The translations under genes were made by a program, and so were the position numbers. This document shows positions 22,854-34,906 of a DNA stretch of 64,000 nt, one piece after another. Under the pieces are notes generated by a model. That model worked only from the letters and a program-made list of their open reading frames with translations, made no database searches and was not told the origin of the DNA. Source of the stretch: Eukaryota sp. TZLM1-RC (lineage: Eukaryota > Metamonada: BaSk clade); assembly GCA_040285825.1 (NCBI GenBank), contig JAUPSS010000006.1, positions 1,460,070-1,524,069 of the forward strand, given 5' to 3'. The stretch's first letter is position 1; the number at the start of each line of letters is the position of its first letter.

Positions 22854-22996
22854 AGAATTAGTTTTTTTGTCAATTTAAACTTAAGTTTAAATTTAAGTGT
22901 TGTAGTTTAATAATGTAATTCAATTATGTCTGGAGGTTGAAACAATTTTTTTCTTATTGCTACATATAATTGTTGGGAAACTCTTTTTGCGGAAAT
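22854..22996 (+). repeat. Segment D1' with palindrome, unit C5
   Basis: Equivalent to 8724-8866. The 16-base palindrome ttaaacttaagtttaa is at 22875-22890. Confidence 0.7.
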
Positions 22997-23833
22997 AATA
23001 AGCTGAGATGAGATGATGATGCAAGGGATTTGTATTTGATGTAGGGTTGGACGATGCGTATCCGTAACTGTTACGTTACGTTAAATAACAGTAACTGGAA
23101 CGTATTCTGAGCTCCAACCGCAACAACCACATTGCTACAATTCTGGGCACAGAATCTAACCTCGAAAAACAGTATAAAACTGAATGTACGACCACTTTCT
23201 GTGAGAAGATTTCCTAAATCATCTAATCAATTGAGATCTTCAGTTCCAAGGGTACCAAAAAAATTGAAAATGCAATTGGAACAAATTTTATGTTTCTGTC
23301 CCTTTTTTTCCTTTTTTTGTCGCTTTTTTTGAAAGTCATTCAAAAATTGCACTGGTTTAATTTCTCAGCAACCAAGGCTATTCGGTCTTCACCTAACAAA
23401 TGAATCTTGAAAACAAAAACATGCGTTTGAGATTAGGGCTGTATCCAAGTGAACTTTTGAATAATTTGCTTTGTATTTGTAACAAAAAAACCGTCTGTCA
23501 ATTTCCGTCGTATTGTGAGTTGTAAGAAATTTCTTCAATATCGGCCAGTTCTTCATAATGCTGTTCGTGATCCTAAGAATTATTCACAGTTTGGGTTTGT
23601 ACATTAAGAGTAGAACCTTTGCAGCCACCAAGTAAAATAAGCTTCGGATGAATTAACTTCTCAACTGTTGAGAAACTTTTTGTGGAATTCACCAAGGTAA
23701 AAAGACTCTAGAAAGTGCAATGATTTCAGAATTGTTGCTCGTATGATATCAAAAAGGAGCTCATGTTTGAGACTTTTTCCGGAATTCAGTGTCTAACGTA
23801 AAGAAAGAAGAATGAATACGTATAACAAAGGAC
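22997..23833 (+). pseudogene. P2 5'-side coding remnant, unit C5
   Basis: The frame 23132-23332 reads LQFWAQNLTSKNSIKLNV followed by RPLSVRRFPKSSNQLRSS and is open for 66 codons. It extends the conserved D2b segment upstream by ~18 residues relative to C2. The inverted repeat is at 23064-23095. No known domain. Confidence 0.4.
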
Positions 23834-24310
23834 ATGGAGTTGTGTGATGAGATGATGATGCTTGGAAATGCAGCTTTTTTTGTACTTACTTCTGAGATGC
23901 ATCGATCAAATATACTTCACACCCCTGCGCTCGTGGTTTTCTTCAGTACCTGTGGAGCAAGACCACCTAGATCTCAAAAAGATCCAACCCCTTTCAATCG
24001 TATCCAAGCACTACATTTGAATCTACCCACAAGTCTTTTCCTTCACACAATCTGTGGTCTTCATAATACTTTGAATCCTTTTTGTCACAGAGAACAACAT
24101 GAAAGCTGTTTACATTATCTTGCTCAGTGAAGAATCTGTTGAGATAGAGCCTTTCAAAACCAAGTTAGCTGACCTCCCTAGTCTCCCCTGATATGAAGCC
24201 TTACCCTTATAAAATTAATCTCATTAGTGCCATGTCCTACTATTTGAATTTCGTACCAGATTTTCGTGTTCATTATCTCTTTGATATAGCCTCGAAAAAG
24301 ATCTATTTGG
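23834..24310 (+). other. Leader B between C5 and C6
   Basis: An open frame 23834-24130 includes TCGARPPRSQKDPTPFNR and then CHREQHESCLHYLAQ, in a different frame from the KAVYIILLSEE leader peptide. The two frames overlap over the shared gctgtttacattatcttgc segment. Confidence 0.5.
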
Positions 24311-25816
24311 ATGATAGAGTTCTTCGTTAGTGACAAGTGCTTAATGATCAAGAATACAATTCCTATGCTCTACAAAAACCTTATACAAACTTACTTCAGT
24401 CGCATTGAAAATAGGTCTGTTCTTTTTCGAGACCTTGATGAAAGTCAAAAAGCCCAGTTTCTGACAAATTTTTCCTTCAGTTTTGCCCAAATCAGTTTCG
24501 GAGACCCGTGGGTGTGCTGTTTTGTTCAATTCGGAGGAATTCACATCAATATTGCAACAATATTCTCATTTTGTTTACAATTTGTTTGCATATCCATTTG
24601 TAACGTATTTTTGATACGGCATCTGAGTCGTTATTTAGTACTTATGAAGCACAACTTGTTGAGTTATCAAATATTAAAGCTGCACTACATGTTTCAGCCA
24701 GGGAAGATATCAATTGTGCTCCTAGTCAAGTTTCTCCTATTAATGGTAAACCTTGTTATGTTTATAAGATGGATGCAAACTTTTAATATGCGCAATTTAA
24801 TCAAAAATTTCATTTTGTCAATTATCAAACCTAATTTTCAATTTGTTAAATACTTACGATCCCATTGTCGATTACCGCTTCCCTTTTTAAACATGCGGCT
24901 CTCAATGGGCCTAATCAACATCTCTCCGTCATTAATTTTTCAACCTTTCGCCAGCGACGAAGATGCACTTCAAGCTCTAGAAAAATTTTTTTCAAGGAGG
25001 TAGGGTACATCCAAGCCGTTTTTTTCTTATGAATGTGATCATTCAGTTCCAGTACATTCTGGAATGAAAAACATTTGCCAAGAATTTAGCGACTTATCAC
25101 CAAAAGGAAAAATATGTTACTTGCGTCCAACGGAAATCACCGTGTATTGGACTAACAACTGCTATTTATTTTTGCATTATCGAAATTAAAACAATGTGGT
25201 TTGTTATCAATTGGAGAAATTTGTGTCTGATACCCCGGACAAAGTATATGAAAGTCTTATCTATATTAACAGTGTAGTTTTTATTTTGTAAGGATTTGCT
25301 GTTGAACAATGTACACAAACTCATGAATACACTTAGCCAGAGACACTTTCAGTTTTTTTCATTTGGTGTACATTGGAAACAAGTTACCGGCCTTGAAAGA
25401 AAGGATGTTTCGATACAAAAAAATACACGTATGAAATGAATCTTTATAGAGACAATTTTATTTCTACTTTGAACAAACGTTGTGATCAATTAAAACAAAA
25501 AAACTAGGACGACATGTTGAAAAAAAGATTTCTTATATATAGGAATTGCATTATTTAAGAAGAATTTTTTTCCTTAGCTGAGACTACAGTTAAGAGTTTG
25601 CTCGATTCAATGTGGAAGAAACTGAACGATCGAGATAAAGGACTATTTCTATTTTATTGTCTTGTTTTCGGTGACTGGGAAATCAGAACAATTTCCCCTT
25701 GATTTATTCACTTCTGAAAGATTTCATTCTAATTTTTGAAAAGTTGCCTTGTTTTTAACAGAATTATTCTCCCTGCTGTTGGAGCTGGTACAGGTCTATT
25801 TTTGTATAAATAGAAC
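24311..25816 (+). pseudogene. ORF1, unit C6 (type 2, 3' truncated)
   Basis: Open for 230 codons from the ATG (24311-25003), but the protein leaves the conserved frame after about residue 57 because of run-length changes (FSFAQISFGDPWVCC replaces the conserved FPSVLPKSVSETRGC frame). Type-2 marks K-C-L and RSVLFRDLDESQKAQFL are present. Length alone is therefore misleading: the conserved sequence is in three frames. Confidence 0.45.
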
Positions 25817-26165
25817 TAAAAAAACGTCTGAGTGAATATTTGAGTTTTTATCAATTCTATGATTAGTTTTTAATGATTAACATACCTAATACTTCAGTAC
25901 TGACAATTTGTTACAAAGGGTCAATGGACTGAGAAGAATTATTTTTCCGATTGTGAAGGCTGTTTACATTATCTTGCACAGTGAAGAAACTGTTGAGATA
26001 GAGCCTTTGAAAACCAAGTTAGCTGACCTCCCTAGTCTCCCTTGATGTGAAGCCTTACCCTTATAAAAATTAATCTCATTAGTGCCATGTCCTACTATTT
26101 AAATTTCGTACCAGATTTTCGTGTTCATTATCTCTTTGATATAGCCTCGAAAAAGATCTATTTGG
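25817..26165 (+). other. Leader A between C6 and C7
   Basis: Begins aaaaaaacgtctgagtg directly after tagaact. The leader frame is broken by the extra C at ctcccttgatg. ORF1 ATG at 26166. Confidence 0.6.
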
Positions 26166-29099
26166 ATGATAGAGTTCTTCGTTAGTGACAAGCGCTTAAT
26201 GATCAAGAATACAATTCCTATGCTCTACAAAAACCTTATACAAACTTACTTCAGTCGCATTGAAAAATAGGCCCGTTCATTTTCGAGACCTTGATAAAAG
26301 TCAAAAAGCCCATTTTTCTGAAAAAAATTTTTCCTTCAGTTTTGCCCAAATCAGTCTCGGAGACCCGTGGGTGTGCTGTTTTTGTTCAATTCGGAGGAAT
26401 TCACATCAATATTGCAACAGTATTCTCATTTTGTTTACAATTTGTTTGCATATCCGTTTGTAACGTATTTTTGATACGGCATCTGAGTCGTTATTTAGTA
26501 CTTATGAAGCACAACTTGTTCAGTTATCAAATATTAAAGCTGCACTACATGTTTCAGCCAGGGAAGATATCAATTGTGCTCCTAGTCAAGTTTCTCCTAT
26601 TAATGGTAAACCTTGTTATGTTTATAAGATGGATGCAAACTTTAATATGCGTAATTTAATCAAAAATTTCATTTTTGTCAATTATCAAACCTAATTTTCA
26701 AATTTGTTAAATACTTACGATCCCATTGTCGATTACCGCTTCCCTTTTAAACATGCGGCTCTCAATGGGCCTAATCAACATCTCTCTGTCATTAATTTTT
26801 CAACCTTTCGTCAGCGACGAAGATGCACTTCAAGCTCTAGAAATTTTTTTCAAGGAGGTAGGGTACATCCAAGCCGTTTTTTTCTTATGAATGTGATCAT
26901 TCAGTTCCAGTACATTCTGGAATGAAAAACATTTGCCAAGAATTTAGCGACTTATCACCAAAAGGAAAAATATGTTACTTGCGTCCAACGGAAATCACCG
27001 TGTATTGGACTAACAACTGCTATTTATTTTGCATTATCGAAATTAAAACAATGTGGTTTGTTATCAATTGGAGAAATTTGTGTCTGATACCCCGGACAAA
27101 GTATATGAAAGTCTTATCTATATTAACAGTGTAGTTCTATTTTTGTAAGGATTTGCCGTTGAACAATGTACACAAACTCATGAATACACTTAGCCAGAGA
27201 CACTTTGAGTTTTTTCATTTGGTGTACATTGGAAACAAGTTACTGGCCTTGAAAGAAAGGATGTTTCGATACAAAAAAATACACGTATGAAAATGAATCT
27301 TTATAGAGACAATTTTATTTCTACTTTGAACAAACGTTGTGATCAATTAAACAAAAAAAACTAGGACGACATGTTGAAAAAGATTTCTTATATATAGGAA
27401 TTGCATTATTTAAGAAGAATTTTTTTCCTTAGCTGAGACTACAGTTAAGAGTTTGCTCGATTCAATGTGGAAGAAACTGAACGATCGAGATAAAGGACTA
27501 TTTCTATTTTATTGTCTTGTTTTCGGTGACTGGGAAATCAGAACAATTTCCCTTGATTTATTCACTTCTGAAAGATTTCATTCTAATTTTTGAAAAGTTG
27601 CCTTGTTTTTAACAGAATTATTCTCCCTGCTGTTGAGCTGGTACAGGTCTATTTTTGTATAAATAGAACTGTTGCTGAAATAATTTGTTCTTCTTCAACC
27701 AACTCTGGCGAATCAACTATTATGAATGCTTTTCGTCTTCTTTGGGATTCTGGAAGCGAAGCATGGTTTCATTCTGTTTTTTTATAAAGGTTATTCGAAA
27801 GTTATTTCTTAATCGAAGAGGTAAAATTAAAATTCAACCAAAAGATGCTTTTGATCTCTATTTTTTTTAATCCGATGTACTAGCGAAAATCTTCCTTCAG
27901 AATTATTATATAGTCAGCTTCAATGTTCGTTTTTTTGAAAATTTGTGCAAAAAGAGGGATTCGAAGTTGAAAAACTTATAGATGAAGCCATTTGTATTTT
28001 TTTAACAACAGTGGCAAAATTGTTGAAAAAAATTTGGAGATTACGATGTGCCTGAAGGTTTTGTTAAAGAACGTCAAATTTCTCAGTTCTTCACTATTCT
28101 AGGGATACATTCCGTTATTTTTGCTCAAAAATTTGCATTCCAGGAGAGCACACTGTTTGGATCTCTCGTTGATTTCCTATCAACAGGCATTGGCTGAGGA
28201 TTCCGGGTCTACTTTTTGCAGCGCATGGATTTTTTTATTGACATATTGTTGTTGTTATTTTTTTCGGGTAGAAATGATTTGGCTAACTGTTTTTTTCCAC
28301 CAGCGAGTATCTCACACATGAGTTATTTATTTCTTTTAGTTGAAAAAAATCCCCAGATTCCGTCCTTCAATTTGATTCATGGTTTACGAGTATGGGAGAA
28401 TTTTTTTGCTGTCTCACAGTTTTTGAAGCATTGTCTGATGATGAGCAACTAGCAGTTGGTAGAATATGGTCTTTTTTTCTTCATAAGTAAGATGTTATCT
28501 TTTGACGATCGAAATTTGGTTTGGGATAATGATACTGTTGCTGAGTATATCAAAAATTCCTCAATCGCGACTATTGTTGCAACATGATGAAGATGATGAT
28601 AATTCAGATTGTTTTTACATTGGCAACTGTTGTGGAGAAAGACCACCGAAATCTATCTTTAGAGGCAGCTACTCTGTTTCTTTTACGGTGAAACTGATTG
28701 TGAATCTGTATTTAATAATTTGGAAGATGTTTTCACTAGTAGTAGTAGTAAAAACTGTACACTAACTACAATGCTCCAATTATATTTTAAGCCTGAGTTA
28801 TTCCGATCCAAGAATTTCAACATTGTTCTTATTGATGACCAATTTATAAATCAACAATCCTGTTATCTTGAACTAAGAGATTCCAAATATAGGCTGTGTA
28901 AGGCACAGCAGGATTCTTACATGTTCATGCCAGCTGCGTTGACCAAAGACAGTGTAGGCAGCATGAATGTGAGAACTCTATCAAATGACCAATTGCCCTG
29001 TCACAGTATTTTGTGATTCAAATGCTATTATTATTTTTCTCCAAAAAAATAAACCCTACCTTAAAAATTTCACCAAAAACCCCTGTGATTGTTTATTAA
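26166..29099 (+). pseudogene. ORF1, unit C7 (type 1)
   Basis: Complete from ATG 26166 to taa 29097, with frame shifts throughout. The best pieces are 26704-26925 (LLNTYDPIVDYRFPFKHAAL) and 28720-29016 (FTSSSSKNCTLTT to NVRTLSNDQLP). It carries a pgagtta variant (cctgagtta, 28794) shared with C9 rather than the cctgattta of C2, C5 and C8, which suggests exchange with a type-2 copy. Confidence 0.5.
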
Positions 29100-29229
29100 G
29101 GTAGATGAGTCTATTTAAAAAGCTTAGTTTTTTTGTTTATATTTGAAAAACCCTGCTCTTTTCATCAACTTCCACAATGTTTCAGAACATATGCATGAAC
29201 CATTGCGAATGAGTTTTCATCGGTTACCT

Positions 29230-29590
29230 TATCTTATATTTGTTGTTATATGTTATAGACTATTTTTATTTTTTTGCATAAATATTTTTTTGAACATTCC
29301 TATTGATCAATTATCACTAAAAAGTGTATTCAAATTCACCACAGCTCACTTTGCATCATGCTCTGAATTGTTCTAAATTGATAACTTATCGTTCTTCATA
29401 ACATGATGCTGTTAGAGGCACTGTGTTCAATATGGCATGAACTGCCTGAATCTGGTGTATTAAAGAGCCTCTGGTGAAAGATGAACTGTCATTGAATATT
29501 TTTAGTTGATGACAGGGGTGATATATAATGCGATAGGGTTGCGGACTCTAAAGCTGCTGTTGACGTTGTCTTCTGTAATGTGCCAAATGA
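29230..29590 (+). pseudogene. P1 HALNC-like fragment with P2-like conversion tract, unit C7
   Basis: Otherwise P1, but 29372-29392 reads ctaaattgataacttatcg as in P2, flanked on both sides by P1 sequence (tgcatcatgctctg before, cataacatgatgctg after). A frame 29143-29376 reads into HFASCSELF. Confidence 0.55.
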
Positions 29591-30199
29591 GAATTAGTTT
29601 TTTGTCAATTTGAATTTTATTAAGTGTTGTAGTTCAATAAAACAATTCAATTATGTAAGGAGGTTGAAACAATTTTTTTCTTATTGTTACAAATATTTGT
29701 TGCGAAACTCTTTTGAGGAAATTCAGCAATTGACACATGGTTATAAAACACGAGATCACAATCCAAGGAATAAATTGGATTTGTTGAGTTGGCATTCATC
29801 TTAATGAATGTTTAGTGGAATTACTTCTATTAATTAATACTAAGTAATATTTTTTTGTAGTTTCCATTTTTACAGGATTATAAAGATTGACTGGAGTTTG
29901 CTCAGTTGGGTTTTTTTCTGTAGTTATAAAAACATAATTCATTTTTTTGAGTCAAAAATCAAAAAAATAATTCTTGTATTTCAGTACCCAGACTTAATAG
30001 CACTCAATTTATTGAACCAACATTCCCTGTGTTTTTTTGAAATGAACTGAGGAGAGAATGAAACACAAATTTCAAATTATGAGCCATTTTGATAGAGCAT
30101 CAGCACTTGAATGAGTAAATCGTATATGTGTAATTACGGGTAATGTTGCTTTCTAAATAATTATTTTTAAAATGAATTAACGTTTAAAGATTACGGTTA
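29591..30199 (+). other. D1 and spacer before RT core, unit C7
   Basis: Carries a 64-codon open frame (29610-29804) NFIKCCSSIKQFNYVRRLKQ through HGYKTRDHNPRNKLDLLSW, the cleanest version of this segment. It ends before the AT-rich spacer. Family unknown. Confidence 0.45.
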
Positions 30200-30862
30200 A
30201 CTTTATAGAACATCTTCAATTTAGATTTTTAAGAATGCTTTCAATTCTGTATCTCGTTCTTCCATTTTTACCTTTGCTGCAAAAAGCATTTTTCCTGAAG
30301 TTGAGCCTTTTTTTCTATTCATTTTTATGGAAAATCATCCACATTGGTCTATGAAAACTTTGACCTGTTTTTCGTCTTCAGGTGTTAAACAAGGTGATCC
30401 ACTTGGTCCTTTTTTTCTTTTGTCTGGCGATTCATCCATTAATGTGCGAATTGAAAGAAAAAAATTCCCAGAAATAGATATTGTAGCATATATGGATGAC
30501 ATTTCTGTAATTTTTAACGCCGAAAAAAAGAAGATAAAAAAATATGAAGAACCTTTGGCACAGTTAGGTAGAGTGGAACATGTGAAATATCAGTTTGTGC
30601 CGTTTGCAATTTCTCTTTTTGGCAATATTGGACCTTCAGGGTTGCACTTTTTTGAAAAATTTCAAAAAAAGTGTTACTGAATAGGTCTGGTAAAAACAAT
30701 GAACTCCACTTTCTGGATAAATAGAATTGTTTTTCTGCATTTTTCAAGTCTATTCCAACATTGATTTCAAAGGCGCTTTTAGCTATTGGTGTAGAATATG
30801 AACGTAATGCTGTGAGTAGGTTCAGTAATAGTGACGCTTGTTTGGAGGATATTGAATTCTAG
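30200..30862 (+). pseudogene. Reverse transcriptase core (P1), unit C7
   Basis: A 117-codon frame (30327-30680) again joins motif B (GVKQGDPLGP), YMDDI and VKYQFVPFAISLFGNIGPSG; here the glycine-proline-serine-glycine of the tail is in frame, followed by LHFFEKFQKK. A substitution (ctggcgattc) alters the segment after motif B. The tail stop is at 30860. Confidence 0.82.
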
Positions 30863-31699
30863 ATGGTTTTTTTATCTCAATAATTATTCCAGTTTTTAAA
30901 AAAATAAATTAAAGTATTATAAAAATTTTTTTATAGAACTATTTACAATAATTAATCACAAATTGATATCAATACATTCCCTCTACCACGATACTGAAAG
31001 TTTTGTTTTTTTGAACTGGGTCCATCCAAACAGTGATCAGTTGGTGATACAATTTTGTTATGGTTTTTTTGTGCTGTTGCCAGCATAAATTTTGCTTATT
31101 AAAAAAAGACGGCTTTAACCTCAAGGAAATTGTGTAAATTTTTTATTAATTGAGAAACAGAATTATGTATATGGGTTGATGAAAAAAATTCTTCCAGTAT
31201 TTCCTCAAATGAGATATTTTTGTTCAATAAGTACTGTGCAAATACTGTAATAAATATGAATATAATATACTATATATAATAATTATATTGTGCAACCTTG
31301 CCAATCCAAATGTCTTTAATATAAAGTCTTGGATCATTTGTTTTTAAGGTTATTTATTGAACTCAATCAATCAACCTGTGTCGTCTAGTATGGGAAATAT
31401 ATGGTTTTTGAATGCTCAATACAAAAACGACTGATCAGAAAATCGAATGTACGACCACTTTCTTTGAGAAGATTTCCTAAATCATTTGAAAAAAATTGAG
31501 ATCTAAAAAAATGGCCGTGTTCTTCCTGATGCCCAAGAAGCAAAAAAATCTTGTTCAGTTCTTCAACTGCTTATTCTTCCTCCTGTAAGGTTTTAACTGC
31601 ACTATTTTTCGGTCTTTTCGTTTCCTTTTTTTCAATGGTCACATCATTCTGAAGCAGATGAATCGAATTTCATTGAGTACTGTTATCTCTTTGACCATT
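30863..31699 (+). other. AT-rich linker with D2a, unit C7
   Basis: Conserved with C2 and C5. The TA stretch is near 31260-31285, and D2a near 31446-31503. No gene seen. Confidence 0.5.
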
Positions 31700-33239
31700 T
31701 TTTTGGAAATCATTCAAAAAAAGTTTCTGCTTCATCTGATAATCTTCCATTTATCGAAAAATAGGAAAGCAATAAAAACCAGCTGTGTATTTCTATCAAC
31801 ATTAGCCTCCTCAGTATCTGTATCATATTTTTCTATGTCTTTCTTTTGCTTTTAAAAATCAAGAACACTTACAGGACCAAGTTTTTCCTCTGTGAACAAC
31901 AGTATCATTTGCATCATTACATGAGACAAAAGTCAAAAGTAGCTTCAGAATTATCAATCCAATCACAGTATACAGCAACTTTATCACCACAACCAAAAAT
32001 AATTCTGAGAACGTGTTTGCTTTTAGCAGAGGTTCTTTGTTACACGATATGCTTACAGTTTGTGCTATATTGAAAAGAGTGTCTCTAGCAGGATCATGTA
32101 ATGAAGAACGATAAGTTATCAATTTAGAACAATTCAGAGCATGGCGCAAAGTGAGTTGAGGTGAATTCGAACAAATACATTTTTTTCTTTTGATAATAGT
32201 TGATTAATGGGGATATTCAAATATAATCTCATTTTTTTATTACAAATGCATCATTAGTAACACACAGTCCAAATCTTCGTGGTACAATTTTTTTACAAAA
32301 AAAGTGAAGAATCTGATGACTGGCATTCACAAACACCCTTTTCCAATAACAATGAGTGAAGATTTTGATTTAAAACAGCCGAGCTGCATATATATATTAT
32401 AAAGATCAGTTTCATACATTCCAGTCAATCGTTTCTAAAAATGTTCGAAGAGTGTATTTTTAAATTTAATAGATTCTTTTCTGGAATATTGCAATACAAT
32501 GATGGAAAGCATCGACTCCATTTTTTTCTACATCAATTTTTTTGAAATTTCTTTATTTAATACGAAAACAGTAGAACTTTGCGTTATAAAAAAATTTTTC
32601 CCTGATCTGCAAATATTTCTGAAAACTCAAAGATTGCGTTTTTTTGCATCCCCCAATAAAAAAACACGAAGTCAGAATAGAAGCCCTCATCCAACTTAAA
32701 CCGCCATAATGTGGACTAAGGTAAGCATGGTCTGGAATTTAGAACATTTTTACATCCCAGAAATTGTGACAAAAACATTTGCACCTAACTCATCAAACTT
32801 CTGAGCCAAAGGCCTAGTGGAAAGAGGATTTTTTTAGATCGAAATATATGATTGAAGTTGGAATTAAAACACAGTCTTCTAATGGTAAATTTGATATGTC
32901 TCTGTACATCTATGGTCATCATTCGGTCAATTGTATCGGAAATTGAGTTCAACTTTTTTTAAACATTTTTTTGGTAATGTCATCATTATTTCCTAAAAAC
33001 GAACCCAAATGACGAATAGCATCAATTGAATATAATTCGGCTTTGAGGTATAATTATAATACAGTTTGAACAACATTATGATTTTTGAAGCAAATTTGTA
33101 GTCCAAATGTTGATATTCCTTTGTGCTATTTTTACAAAAAAATCATAAGGTATTTCAATCTGTTCATGTTACTGCAGTGTTTTTCAAAATTGTTTTTTTG
33201 CAAATGGTTAATTTATCAACTTCCATTCAGGTATTAAAT
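31700..33239 (-). pseudogene. Inverted P2 RT C-terminal half, unit C7
   Basis: The minus-strand frame 31859-32149 carries RHALNCSKLITYRSSLHDP and SISCNKEPLLKANTFSEL. Local differences from other copies (tcttctaatgg, tatggtcatc) are confined to the thumb-like part. Same boundaries as in C2. Confidence 0.62.
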
Positions 33240-33380
33240 AGAATTAGTTTTTTTGTCAATTTAAACTTAAGTTTAAATTTAAGTGTTGTAGTTTAATAAT
33301 GTAATTCAATTATGTCTGGAGGTTGAAACAATTTTTTTCTTATTGCTACATATAATTGTTGGGAAACTCTTTTGCGGAAA
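33240..33380 (+). repeat. Segment D1' with palindrome, unit C7
   Basis: Palindrome ttaaacttaagtttaa at 33261-33276. Confidence 0.7.
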
Positions 33381-34216
33381 TAATAAGCTGAGATGAGATG
33401 ATGATGCAAGGGATTTGTATTTGATGTAGGGTTGGACGATGCGTATCCGTAACTGTTACGTTACGTTAAATAACAGTAACTGGTACGTATTCTGAGCTCC
33501 AACCGCAACAACCACATTGCTACAATTCTGGGCACAGAATCTAACCTCGAAAAACAGTATAAAACTGAATGTACGACCACTTTCTGTGAGAAGATTTCCT
33601 AAATCATCTAATCAATTGAGATCTTCAGTTCCAAGGGTACCAAAAAAATTGAAAATGCAATTGGAACAAATTTTATGTTTCTGTCCCTTTTTTTCCTTTT
33701 TTTGTCGCTTTTTTTGAAAGTCATTCAAAATTGCACTGGTTTAATTTCTCAGCAACCAAGGCTATTCGGTCTTCACCTAACAAATGAATCTTGAAAACAA
33801 AACATGCGTTTGAGATTAGGGCTGTATCCAAGTGGACTTTTGAATAATTTGTTTGTATTTGTAACAAAAAAACCGTCTGTCAATTTCCGTCGTATTGTGA
33901 GTTGTAAGAAATTTCTTCAATATCGGCCAGTTCTTCATAATGCTGTTCGTGATCCTAAGAATTATTCACAGTTTGGGTTTGTACATTAAGAGTAGAACCT
34001 TTGCAGCCACCAAGTAAAATAAGCTTCGGATGAATTAACTTCTCAACTGTTGAGAAACTTTTGTGTGGAATTCACCAAGGTAAAAGACTCTAGAAAGTGC
34101 AATGATTTCAGAATTGTTGCTCGTATGATATCAAAAAAAGGAGCTCATGTTTGAGACTTTTTCCGGAATTCAGTGTCTAACGTAAAGAAAGAAGAATGAA
34201 TACGTATAACAAAGGA
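33381..34216 (+). pseudogene. P2 5'-side coding remnant, unit C7
   Basis: Two open pieces: 33517-33717 (RPLSVRRFPKSSNQLRSS) and 33804-33989 (RLGLYPSGLLNNLFVFVTKK followed by KPSVNFRRIVSCKKF and DPKNYSQFGFVH). The second is the best-preserved form of this frame in the array. Not recognised. Confidence 0.4.
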
Positions 34217-34334
34217 TATGGAGTTGTGTGATGAGATGATGATGCTTGGAAATGCAGCTTTTTGTACTTACTTCTGAGATGCATCGATCAAATATACTTC
34301 ACACCCTGCGCTCGTGGTTTTCTTCAGTACCTGT
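34217..34334 (+). other. Truncated leader B, unit C7
   Basis: Leader B stops after cttcagtacctgtg, where other copies continue gagcaagaccacc. The rest, including the leader peptide, has been replaced by the P2 tail. Confidence 0.65.
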
Positions 34335-34520
34335 GAATATGAAAAGTTTTGATATTGTCTTATGGCGTTCACGGATTCAATTTGCCATTATTAATAGATT
34401 ACCTCGGTTTTTTTCAATCGAATAAGAGAAGCTTTTAGCTAGACAGCAAAGCAGATCAAGATTTTGTAGAGGAAATCTTGGTTCAATGATAGTCGTCCCA
34501 TTAGTTATGAGTTAATTTAA
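34335..34520 (+). pseudogene. P2 retroelement C-terminal tail, forward, unit C7
   Basis: Encodes TMKSFDIVLWRSRIQF-type sequence starting at 34338 and ends SYELI with taa at 34518. It is the same tail as in C9 (48280-48456), with small frame shifts here. It resembles the QRIxIAIQRGN-type C-terminal block of this RT family. Only the last ~60 codons are present. Confidence 0.6.
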
Positions 34521-34596
34521 TTAAGTGTGAAAAATTCAATAAATATTAAATAACAAAGAAGCAATAACTTCATATTATTTTTTTAGACTTACATAG

Positions 34597-34788
34597 TCAG
34601 CCTTGATTATTCTGTCTATAAAGTTCAAGAATCCTGTTATTGACGTAGCACAATCTAAATAACCTAGACGACCCTCGGATATTAGGGTTTTGAATCTTCT
34701 GTCCAAGCCGATCGATCGGATATTTTTTACACCCTTCAGAAACTGTAAACATTACAGATATCCTTTCAAGATATTCTTTGAAACCCAA
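34597..34788 (-). pseudogene. Unknown exon-like frame in U, unit C7
   Basis: A 63-codon minus-strand frame starts MGFKEYLERISVMFTVSEGC and contains YPIDRLGQKIQNPNIRGSSR and NNRILELYRQN. Codon use is less T-run-driven than in the units. In C9 the same frame has one-base differences (one G fewer near 48620). No family recognised. It might belong with the adjacent Ig-like frame. Confidence 0.3.
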
Positions 34789-34906
34789 CTCACTTCATTC
34801 TTGGTGTAGTTCTTTCAGTTCATTCCCTCTACTTTCGTATCATCCATATAATGTGTCTCTGGTATAATCACTCTTTTTCTTGATCATTCTCTTGATGTGC
34901 TCGTGC

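Larger units (their letters stand above)
15768..24310 (+). repeat. Unit C5: full 8.5 kb type-1 unit
   Basis: Same module order as C2: ORF1 15768-18708, P1 fragment ~18840-19197, D1 19198-19337, RT core ~19811-20477, linker 20478-21319, inverted P2 21320-22850, D1' 22854-22996, P2 remnant to 23833, leader B 23834-24310. It carries the longest single RT frame of the array. Confidence 0.92.
24311..26165 (+). repeat. Unit C6: 1.86 kb short type-2 unit
   Basis: Type-2 ORF1 cut at ~25816 and joined to leader A at the same site as C1 and C4, but retaining tataaatagaact. A type-2 unit thus carries the same breakpoint as type-1 units. Confidence 0.9.
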
